This document shows positions 43,772-50,808 of a stretch of 64,000 nucleotides of DNA, one piece after another. The first letter of the stretch is position 1, and each line of letters opens with the position of its first letter. The DNA comes from Nocardia albiluteola. GTDB taxonomy: Bacteria > Actinomycetota > Actinomycetes > Mycobacteriales > Mycobacteriaceae. The DNA lies in assembly GCF_018860155.1 (NCBI RefSeq), contig NZ_JAHKNI010000003.1, positions 434,001-498,000 on the forward strand, in the 5' to 3' direction. Under the pieces are notes generated by a model. That model made no database searches, was not told where the DNA came from, and saw only the letters and a program-made list of their open reading frames with translations. The translations under genes and the position numbers were made by a program.

Positions 43772-44656
43772 TCAGGCGTCGGGCACGCTTTCGTAGACGA
43801 TCGCCGCGAACGCGCGGGCCGCGGCCGAGTGGTACGCCGAACTCCGCCGCAACAGGCTCACGGTCCGGCTGGGCAGGGGCGGGGTCAGCGGCACCGGATG
43901 CAGGTCGGCGTGGACGTGCGTGATCGCGTCGGGCAGCACGGTGGCCAGGGAACCGCGCCGGACGAACTCGAGCAGCGCGGCGATCGAGTTCGCCTCGACC
44001 GCGATCTGCGGGTCGACCCCACACTCGGCGAAATAGCGGTCGATGTGCGCCCGCGTCGCGAAGTCGGCGCTGAGCAGGCCCAGCGGCTCGCGGGCGAGGC
44101 GGTCGGCCGGCAGCGGACCGGCGGTCGCGGCGAGCGGATGGTCCGGGCCGACGACCAGGCTGAGCGTTTCGACGAACAGCGCGGTGGCCTCGATGCCCGC
44201 GGCGTGCGTGCCGGTGAACGCGATGCCCAGGTCGAGGCGGTTGGCGATGAGCTCCGCCTCGATCCGATCCTGGGTCGTCTCCCGGACGGCGACCGTGATG
44301 CCCGGATACTCGGAGCGGAACCGGTGCACCAGCGGCCCGATGAAATAGGCGGTGAACGTCGGGGTCATGGCCACCCGCAGGTGCCCGCGGGTCAGGTCCT
44401 GCACATCGTGCACCGCGCGCTCACCGGCGTCCAGATCCCGCAGCGCCAGGCGCGCGTGCTGCGCGTACACCTCGCCCGCGTCGGTCAGCCGGACCATGCG
44501 GCCCGACCGGTCCAGCAGCGCCACCCCGAGCGCCCGCTCGAGCTGTTTGATCTGCTGCGAGAGCGTCGGCTGCGAAATGTGCAGCGATTCGGCCGCCCGG
44601 GTGAAGTTGCGGTGGTCGGCCACGGCGAGCAGATATCGGATGTGGCGCAGTTCCAT
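43772..44656 (-). CDS. cynR: LysR-family regulator, probable CynR
   Basis: A 294-residue LysR protein; E. coli CynR has 299. The N-terminal helix-turn-helix is MELRHIRYLLAVADHRNFTR, AAESLHISQPTLSQQIKQLE (residues 1-40), followed by the periplasmic-binding-like effector domain (about 90-290). ATG 44656 begins exactly at the conserved start. In E. coli CynR activates cynTSX with cyanate and is divergent; here it is upstream on the same strand, so its own promoter and the gap palindrome must serve the operon. The name rests on the neighbouring cyn genes. Confidence 0.85.
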   Translation of the reverse strand: MELRHIRYLLAVADHRNFTRAAESLHISQPTLSQQIKQLERALGVALLDRSGRMVRLTDAGEVYAQHARLALRDLDAGERAVHDVQDLTRGHLRVAMTPTFTAYFIGPLVHRFRSEYPGITVAVRETTQDRIEAELIANRLDLGIAFTGTHAAGIEATALFVETLSLVVGPDHPLAATAGPLPADRLAREPLGLLSADFATRAHIDRYFAECGVDPQIAVEANSIAALLEFVRRGSLATVLPDAITHVHADLHPVPLTPPLPSRTVSLLRRSSAYHSAAARAFAAIVYESVPDA

Positions 44657-44684
44657 CGGACAACCATATGCTCGAGCGCCCGTG

Positions 44685-45959
44685 TCACCTCGGTGTCGTT
44701 GCCGTCGGCGGGCCGGTGGGTGCGGGCGTGCTGTTCGCGGCCGGGTCGACGCCCGTGACGGCGTCGGGGCCATAGAAGACCGGCAGCATTCCCTTCACAA
44801 GGACCAGCGCCGACCTCTCGCCCGAGGGGACCGTCGCCAGATTCGTGCCGACCGTGATCGTGAGGCCCGAGTCCGGGTCGTGGCCCATGAACGTCATGAA
44901 TCCCGGGAGCAGACCGTCGTGGCCGAACATGTGCGCGCCGAAGCGCACAATGCCGAGGCCGTAGGCCAGCTCGGGGTTTGCCGGATCGGTCGGCATGATG
45001 CTGTTCATTCGGATCCGCTGCCATTTCGGGTCGAGCAGATTGCCGGAAACGAGTGCCTTCACATAGGTCGTCATGTCGCCGACCGTCGAGATCGCCGCGC
45101 CGGCGGTCCAGGTCCAGGACGGGCTCGAGGTCGTATGATTCTCCGGTTTCAAGGCTCCGGCGAGGGCTTGCGCCTCCTGATCGGGCGGCAGCGCGAAGGT
45201 ATCGGTCGTGGAGATCATGGTGCCGAAGGCATAGCCCTGCGGATGCGGATTCGGCATCGAGGAGTCCGATGCCGCGGGGAAGGAGGTGTGCGACAGCCCG
45301 AGCGGAGTGAAGATGCGCCGCTGGAAGTTCTCGGCCACCGGCATATTCGTGACCTTCTCGATGACCAGACCGAGCAATATGGTGTTGGTATTGCAGTATT
45401 CGAATTTCGCACCGGGCTGGAAATTCACGGGGTGTGCGAACGCGATGGCCAGCAGCTGCTGGGGCGTCCAGACCTGCTGCGGATCGTTGTCGATAGCGGC
45501 GCTGAACTGCGGATCGAACGAGTAGCTGTAGAGCCCGCTGCGCATCTCCGCCAGTTGCGCGAGGGTGATCCGGTCACCGTTCGGCACGCCCGGCTCGTAC
45601 TTGGCGATCGGATCGTCGAGGGAGAGCTTGCCCTCCTGCGCGAGTTGCATGATGACCGTGACCGTCATCGTCTTGGTATTGCTGCCGATCCGGAAATGGT
45701 CGTCCACCGAGAGCGCGACGTTCTCGCCGATCGTCCCGGTGCCGAATGTCGCGGTCCAATTCCCCTGCTTCGGCGATTGGACCTCGACGACCGCGCCTGG
45801 AATGACGTTGTCCTTCATCAACTTTGTGATGATCGGGCGCAACGTCGCGGCGTACGCGGGTTCGCTCGGCCCGCCCGATCCGTGCGAGGAGCCGCACCCC
45901 ACCGCGAACCCCAGCCCCACGGCCATGACGACCGCCCCGATTTTCCGCCTGCATTTCAT
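44685..45959 (-). CDS. Serine hydrolase lipoprotein, beta-lactamase/D-Ala-D-Ala carboxypeptidase type
   Basis: A 424-residue exported lipoprotein: signal peptide with lipobox FAVGC (Cys22), then the serine beta-lactamase-like fold. The SxxK motif is Ser93-Asn-Thr-Lys96, the YxN motif is Tyr188-Cys-Asn190, and FGHDG takes the place of KTG near residue 330. The large insertions and this third motif resemble class C-related esterases and D-alanyl-D-alanine carboxypeptidases more than resistance enzymes. The Pro/Thr-rich C-terminal tail is non-catalytic. The target is probably peptidoglycan or an ester in the envelope. The LysR gene follows after 28 bp. Confidence 0.85.
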   Translation of the reverse strand: MKCRRKIGAVVMAVGLGFAVGCGSSHGSGGPSEPAYAATLRPIITKLMKDNVIPGAVVEVQSPKQGNWTATFGTGTIGENVALSVDDHFRIGSNTKTMTVTVIMQLAQEGKLSLDDPIAKYEPGVPNGDRITLAQLAEMRSGLYSYSFDPQFSAAIDNDPQQVWTPQQLLAIAFAHPVNFQPGAKFEYCNTNTILLGLVIEKVTNMPVAENFQRRIFTPLGLSHTSFPAASDSSMPNPHPQGYAFGTMISTTDTFALPPDQEAQALAGALKPENHTTSSPSWTWTAGAAISTVGDMTTYVKALVSGNLLDPKWQRIRMNSIMPTDPANPELAYGLGIVRFGAHMFGHDGLLPGFMTFMGHDPDSGLTITVGTNLATVPSGERSALVLVKGMLPVFYGPDAVTGVDPAANSTPAPTGPPTATTPR

Positions 45960-46120
45960 GGCAAACCGTCCGGATGCACTGGCATGTGGCTATCTGGGCG
46001 TTTGCCAGAATATCGCCGCCCCGAGCCGGTTACGCGACGGCCAAAGGTCCCGAATCAACGGCAAACGTACCTCACCTGCGCGATGTGCGTGATCGGTTGC
46101 CAGGCTGCATGATTGGCATC

Positions 46121-47131
46121 ATGACTACTGGGGGAAGGCGGCGGCCGCGCCTGCCGACGACATCGCTACGCCGTCGCACGATGCCCGCCGGGCGGAGAGT
46201 CGAGCCGCCTCACCGCGGACGGATAGCTCGAGCCTTGGGGAGTTTCTTCGGGTGGTCCGGATGGGTGAAGCTTGCGAGCTTTGCCACGGCGATCACCGCT
46301 ATCTCCGCACTGTGGTTCACCAGTCAGAATCTGCGCGCCACCAACGAGGAGTACAAGCTCTCGCAGCAGAGCGCCATCACCGACCGGTACGCCAAGGCGG
46401 TGGAGGAGCTCGACAGCTCGGACAAGATTGATGTCCGAATCGGGGGAATCTATCTCCTCGAGCGGCTGGTGAGGGACTCGCCGTCCGATCCGGAATCGGA
46501 CGAGTCGATCGCCAATACGGTTTATGCCGTATTGGCTGCCTTTGTTCGGACGCATGCTCCGATGTCATCGTGTCCCGCCAAGGATTCGATGGATAATGTC
46601 GTTCCCGCGGATATACAAACGGCGCTCAATGTTATCGGGCGTCGCGACGAGGGGAAACTCGGACGGAATGATAACATCGATCTGTCGCGGACCTGTTTGT
46701 CGGGTGCGGACCTGTTTCGGGCCGATCTCCATCACGTGAATTTCGAGCGCGCGAATCTCTCCTATGCGTGGCTGACCGAGGCGCATGGTGACAATCCGAG
46801 CTTCGCAGGTGCAGACCTAGTCGGAGGACTTCTCGGGAACTTTAACTGTGAAAACGCCCAGTTCACTGATGCGGATCTTACCGGGGTATACCTGGAAGAC
46901 GCGGATGTCTCGAACTCGAACTTCGAGTATTCGAAGATGATAAATGTTTCATTGGCTAACTCGAACCTCACGGGCGCCGACTTCACGGACTCTGATCTGT
47001 CGAACGTCGATTGGGACGTACCGCGCTGGACTCCGGCGGGGCGCGGTACTCGGGCATCGTCGCCGTATTACGACAGCACGACCAAATGGCCCAACGGCTT
47101 CGCGCCGCCGCCCGGTCGTCCCAGGAAGTAG
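46121..47131 (+). CDS. Membrane-anchored pentapeptide-repeat protein
   Basis: A 336-residue protein if ATG 46121 is used (46109 is an alternative; neither has a strong ribosome site). A basic N-terminus is followed by one membrane helix (VKLASFATAITAISALWFTS, about 45-65) and a conserved cytoplasmic region: AITDRYAKAVEELDSSDKID and VRIGGIYLLERLVRDSPSD. The C-terminal half contains A(D/N)LxX pentapeptide repeats (LSGADLFRADLHHVNFERAN and three more runs), which fold into a square beta-helix. Such proteins are common in streptomycetes and nocardiae, with unknown function. Unlike the MfpA/Qnr type there is no evidence for gyrase protection. Confidence 0.8.
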   Translation: MTTGGRRRPRLPTTSLRRRTMPAGRRVEPPHRGRIARALGSFFGWSGWVKLASFATAITAISALWFTSQNLRATNEEYKLSQQSAITDRYAKAVEELDSSDKIDVRIGGIYLLERLVRDSPSDPESDESIANTVYAVLAAFVRTHAPMSSCPAKDSMDNVVPADIQTALNVIGRRDEGKLGRNDNIDLSRTCLSGADLFRADLHHVNFERANLSYAWLTEAHGDNPSFAGADLVGGLLGNFNCENAQFTDADLTGVYLEDADVSNSNFEYSKMINVSLANSNLTGADFTDSDLSNVDWDVPRWTPAGRGTRASSPYYDSTTKWPNGFAPPPGRPRK

Positions 47132-47218
47132 GCCGGACACATTCACACCGGTTGCGTATCGCGTTGCCGGTATGCGATGATCTCCGCGATCGTGATCCGA
47201 CAGTAGGAGGTGAGACCC

Positions 47219-47272
47219 ATGTACGCAGCATTCGTAGTGGGGGCTCCCCTCCCGTCACGGTCACACGACTGA
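47219..47272 (+). CDS. Possible 17-residue leader peptide upstream of the patatin-like gene
   Basis: A short frame, ATG 47219 to TGA 47270-47272, is preceded by TAGGAGGTGAGACCC, a better ribosome site than that of the following gene. It encodes MYAAFVVGAPLPSRSHD and ends 50 bases before the patatin-like start. No homology can be assigned. It may be a translated leader. Confidence 0.3.
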   Translation: MYAAFVVGAPLPSRSHD

Positions 47273-47283
47273 GGTAGTCGCAC

Positions 47284-47323
47284 TGGGAGCGCCCGAAACG
47301 CACATCGCGAAAGGCGACTCCCA
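47284..47323 (+). promoter_or_regulatory. Hairpin enclosing the start of the patatin-like gene
   Basis: TGGGAGCGCC (47284-47293) can pair with GGCGACTCCCA (47313-47323) with one bulged base, placing the A of the ATG at 47323 and the upstream region in a 10-bp stem. AGTCGC (47275-47280) offers an alternative pairing with GCGACT (47314-47319). Confidence 0.4.
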
Positions 47324-48336
47324 TGAACACAACACCTTCTTCGATTCCCGCCACTTCTGACGGCGCTGTCGCGCCGCGGTACGGGAATTGGCCGATGGCC
47401 GACCAACAGGTCGATGCCACGAAACAAGCGGACAACTCGAATAAGCGAGCCCTGGTGCTCGGCGGGGCCGGAGCGGCAGGCAATGCCTGGGAACTCGGTC
47501 TCATCGCGGGCCTGGCCGAGGCCGGGGTCGATCTCACCGAGGCCGACCTCGTCATCGGGACCTCGGGCGGATCGACGGCGGCCGTGCAGATCACCAGCGG
47601 GACACGTCCCGCCGAACTGTATGCCGCCATCCTCGAGGCAGGGCCCCAGCCGCGGGCCCCATACGCCGGATCGGACCGGGGCGGACGCGCTCCGGCATTC
47701 TCGGGGCAGACCTACATGGAATGGTCGGGCGGCATCATCGCCGCCGCGACCGACGCGTCCGACATGCGCCGCCGGATGGGCGCCGCGGCGCTGGAGATGG
47801 ACACCTCCGACGGCTCCGGCCAGACGCGCTGGCGCGACATCGTCGCGTCCCGCCTCCCCACCCGGGACTGGCCGCAATGGCAGGACGTCCGCATCGCGGC
47901 CGTCGACGCGCACACCGGGGAACCGGTCGCGTTCGACCGCCACAGCGGTGTCGATCTGGTCGACGCGGTGGCCGCCAGCACGAGCAACGGCTTCGGTCCC
48001 TTCCCGCCCTATCGCATCGGCGAGCGCCGATACCTCAACGGCGGCTACCGACGCAGCGAAAACGCCGACCTGGCAGCCGGATACGGGCGGATCGTGGTGA
48101 TGTCACCGTTCAGCGGCGAGTCGCGGACGCCGCGGGAGTGGGGCATGGACCTCGCCACCCAGGTCGACGAGCTGCGCGCCGCGGGCAGCAGGGTCGAGAC
48201 CGTCTTTCCCGACAGCGGTGCGGGAAAGGTGTTCGACGCCAACGCATTGGATCCCTCGACCCGTCTGCAGGCCGCGCGTGGAGGATACGACCAGGGCCGA
48301 GCCCTCGCCGAGACGCTCGCCGAATTCTGGCGTTAG
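47323..48336 (+). CDS. Patatin-like phospholipase-family protein with altered catalytic Asp
   Basis: A 337-residue protein with the patatin fold: glycine-rich oxyanion loop LGGAGAAGNAW (46-56), nucleophile Ser81 in GTSGGS, and the second motif that is normally DGG. Here that motif reads LNGGYR, so the catalytic Asp is Asn239. The surrounding RRSENADLAAGYGRIVVMSP is otherwise as in active actinobacterial members. Activity may therefore be low or lost. No signal peptide. The first 24 residues are not conserved and ATG 47395 is an alternative start. A strong hairpin terminator follows. Confidence 0.82.
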   Translation: MNTTPSSIPATSDGAVAPRYGNWPMADQQVDATKQADNSNKRALVLGGAGAAGNAWELGLIAGLAEAGVDLTEADLVIGTSGGSTAAVQITSGTRPAELYAAILEAGPQPRAPYAGSDRGGRAPAFSGQTYMEWSGGIIAAATDASDMRRRMGAAALEMDTSDGSGQTRWRDIVASRLPTRDWPQWQDVRIAAVDAHTGEPVAFDRHSGVDLVDAVAASTSNGFGPFPPYRIGERRYLNGGYRRSENADLAAGYGRIVVMSPFSGESRTPREWGMDLATQVDELRAAGSRVETVFPDSGAGKVFDANALDPSTRLQAARGGYDQGRALAETLAEFWR

Positions 48337-48350
48337 CGTTCAGCGCTACG

Positions 48351-48389
48351 CAGCCCTGCGCCCGCTCGATCAGGAGCAGCGCAGGGCTG
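48351..48389 (+). terminator. Terminator after the patatin-like gene
   Basis: CAGCCCTGCGC (48351-48361) and GCGCAGGGCTG (48379-48389) form a perfect 11-bp stem with a 17-base loop just past the stop. Confidence 0.65.
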
Positions 48390-48441
48390 TTACCGGCGCA
48401 CGCGCCCGCGGGCCTGTGTCCGATCTGGAAAGATTTGGCGT

Positions 48442-48780
48442 ATGAGTGCCGCTGGGGACGACGTCCGCGCTTTTGCTTTGTCGTTGCCCGAGACGTCTGA
48501 GCAGTTCACGTGGGGTATGCCAACGTTCCGGGTGGCCGGCAAACTATTCCTCACCCTCCCGGAGTCCGAAACATCGGCGGCGGTCCGCTGCCCGATCATC
48601 GAGCGCGACGAACTGGTGGCCGCCGAGCCGGAGAAATTCTGGATCGCCGCGCACGAGGCGAACAATGCTTGGGTTCGAGTGCGCCTCGCCGCCATCGACG
48701 ACCGAGACGAACTGGAAACCATCGTTCGTGACTCGTGGCGGCAGGCCGCACCCCGGCATCTATTCGATGGTGCCGAATGA
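48442..48780 (+). CDS. YjbR/MmcQ-family protein
   Basis: A 112-residue cytoplasmic protein of the YjbR/MmcQ (CyaY-like fold) family: SLPETSEQFTWGMPTFRVAG at the N-terminus, KLFLTLPE, and the C-terminal WVRVRLAAIDDRDELETIVR with DSWRQAAP. The family binds nucleic acid in a few studied cases but has no firm function. It stands alone between the patatin-like and GH18-like genes. Confidence 0.83.
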   Translation: MSAAGDDVRAFALSLPETSEQFTWGMPTFRVAGKLFLTLPESETSAAVRCPIIERDELVAAEPEKFWIAAHEANNAWVRVRLAAIDDRDELETIVRDSWRQAAPRHLFDGAE

Positions 48781-48935
48781 CACCGCTGCCGCATCCCGAC
48801 GCCACGGATTGGGCAATGCCGGGCTGAAAGCGCGGTAATAGGCACAGTAGTGTGCGGTTGATATGTCATGTGCCCGAGGGAGGTTCCGGTTCGCCCGCAC
48901 AGTATCCTGGGTGTTCGGTAACGAATGGGGGGCAC

Positions 48936-49964
48936 GTGCGGTGGTCGTTGTGGTGGCGACGGATCTGGATCGCCGGGCTGGCGGTGCTTGGGCTTGTCAT
49001 AGCCTTGGTCGGCGGGGCGACGGCCGCGCTGCGGCTGGAATACGCGGGGACACCGTCGGCGGCGGCGCACACCAGGGGTCGGGACGCGCTCTGGCTCGGG
49101 CACCCGTGGATCGACGGTCGCAAGAATGAGGTCGACGTCGCCGGGTTGAAGAGGCAGTTGGCCGACACCGGCATCAAGGATCTCTACGTTTTCTCCGGTC
49201 CGCTCGTCGCGGATGGAAGCCTGCCCGCCGCGCGGCATCCGAACGCCCGGTGGTTCGTCGACGCAGTCCATCGCGAGCTTCCCGGCGTCCGGGTGCAGGC
49301 CTGGTTGGGAAATTTCGTCGCGCCGGAGTACCCGCACGAGTTGCACCTGGACGACTCCGCCGTGCGCAACCGCATAATCGCCTCGACCGGAGAGCTGCTC
49401 GATCTCGGGTTCGACGGCGTGCATTTCGATTTCGAACCAGTCCGCTCCGGTTCGGCCGGTTTTCTACAGCTGCTGGATCAAGCGCATGCCGTGACGACGG
49501 GCCGTCGGGCGCTATTGTCGATCGCGGCTCCGCAGATCGACCCGCTGCCGGGATTGCACACGTTCTACCTTGCGCTGGCCGGGCACGAAAAATGGTGGTC
49601 GCAGGCGTATTTCGCAGAGGCGGCGCGCCGGGTGGACCAGATCGCGGTGATGTCCTACGACACGTCGATGCCGTACCAGTTCATGTACGGCGGGTACGTC
49701 GCCCAGCAGACCACGCTCGCCCTGCAAGTCACGCCGCCACGCGTCGACCTGATGATGGGGCTGCCTGCCTACCGGATCGAGAATATCGCCCATCACAGCT
49801 CGGCGGAGACAGTCGGCGCGGCTGTGCGCGGGATTCGGCTGGGGTTGGGCCGGACGGATCCGGGGCGGGCCGATTTCGGGATGGCGCTGTTCGTCGACTA
49901 CACCGCCACACCTGCGGACTGGGCGGCATACCGATCCGGCTGGTCGCGCGTCGCGCGCAGTTGA
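48936..49964 (+). CDS. GH18-like membrane-anchored or secreted glycosidase-fold protein
   Basis: A 342-residue protein starting at GTG 48936 behind a G-rich ribosome site. A basic start and one hydrophobic helix (WIAGLAVLGLVIALVGGATA, 11-30) export or anchor it. The rest is a TIM barrel resembling GH18 proteins: the signature segment is DGVHFDFE (160-167) against the consensus DGxDxDxE, so the catalytic Glu167 and Asp165 remain but the first inner Asp is His163. VMSYDT follows in the later strand as in chitinases. Chitinase activity is doubtful; a peptidoglycan- or polysaccharide-acting or binding role is possible. Confidence 0.7.
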   Translation: MRWSLWWRRIWIAGLAVLGLVIALVGGATAALRLEYAGTPSAAAHTRGRDALWLGHPWIDGRKNEVDVAGLKRQLADTGIKDLYVFSGPLVADGSLPAARHPNARWFVDAVHRELPGVRVQAWLGNFVAPEYPHELHLDDSAVRNRIIASTGELLDLGFDGVHFDFEPVRSGSAGFLQLLDQAHAVTTGRRALLSIAAPQIDPLPGLHTFYLALAGHEKWWSQAYFAEAARRVDQIAVMSYDTSMPYQFMYGGYVAQQTTLALQVTPPRVDLMMGLPAYRIENIAHHSSAETVGAAVRGIRLGLGRTDPGRADFGMALFVDYTATPADWAAYRSGWSRVARS

Positions 49965-50062
49965 ACTCCTCGTCGATTTGTGCGGCACGCAACCCTAGAC
50001 CTCGAGTGGGCTCGAGGTTGCAGGATCATTTCGACACCGTAATCGAGAGGGAGAAGCGAATT

Positions 50063-50491
50063 ATGCCGAAACTCGACCGGATCATCGAGTCCGCGTTGTA
50101 TGTCGACGACCTGGGTCGTGCCCGCGAGTTCTACACTGATGTGCTGCAATTGAATCCGATTCTCGACGCGGATCCGTTGTGCGCGTTCGACATCGGGAGA
50201 AACAACGTGTTGCTGCTGTTCCGCCGCGGCGGATCGCTCGAACCGAAGGTACTGCCCGGACCGGGTCTGCCGAACGGCGTGATCCCACCCCACGACGGCA
50301 GCGGCCGACTCCATGTGTGCTTCGCCGTATCCGAGGTCGAGCTGGTCGAGTGGGAGGCTCACCTGAACGCACACGACATCCCGATCGAAGGCAGGACCAA
50401 CTGGGCACGTGGCGGCCGCAGCATCTACTTCCGGGATCCCGACGAGCACCTCCTCGAACTCATGACACCGGGCAACTGGCCGACCTACTGA
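50063..50491 (+). CDS. VOC-family (glyoxalase/dioxygenase fold) protein
   Basis: A 142-residue vicinal-oxygen-chelate protein: IIESALYVDDLGRAREFYTD opens the first beta-alpha-beta-beta-beta unit, and GRSIYFRDPDEHLLELMTPG closes the second. His in RLHVCFAV and Glu in LLELM are likely metal ligands. Members include glyoxalases, extradiol dioxygenases and antibiotic-binding proteins; which one applies here cannot be told. ATG 50063 follows a GGGAGAAG element. No operon partner. Confidence 0.85.
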   Translation: MPKLDRIIESALYVDDLGRAREFYTDVLQLNPILDADPLCAFDIGRNNVLLLFRRGGSLEPKVLPGPGLPNGVIPPHDGSGRLHVCFAVSEVELVEWEAHLNAHDIPIEGRTNWARGGRSIYFRDPDEHLLELMTPGNWPTY

Positions 50492-50808
50492 GCCTCCTAA
50501 CCGGCACGAGCGCCCAGCCCCGGCCCTGACGCCGGATCGACCCGCATCCGCACATCGGCTAGTTAACACTCGAGTTAGGGCTCGTTCCCGGCCATTACCG
50601 AGCTCGGGTACCGGGCATCGAAGGCGGCGTCCGATCGAGCGGAACTACAAGCCCGTTAGCCGCGTACGGGCATGATGGTGCTTGTCTCCCGCAGTGGGTT
50701 GTTCCTCGGCGGGCGGCACGGTATCGGCCGGGTGCGGGTCGGGGCCGATGGTTCACCGGAGACAGTCCGGGGGCGGCAGGTGTGTCGAACCCGGGAGGGA
50801 GCAGCTCG
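50492..50808. other. Intergenic stretch before the acyl-CoA dehydrogenase
   Basis: About 315 bp. It contains a short palindrome ACTCGAGT (near 50569) but no gene, terminator or operator that I can support, apart from the GGAGGGAG ribosome site just before 50809. Confidence 0.5.

Noticed and set aside
44685..45959. A beta-lactam resistance gene
   Set aside because: The SxxK and YxN motifs are general to the serine hydrolase family; the third motif and insertions fit esterases or carboxypeptidases, and resistance cannot be inferred.
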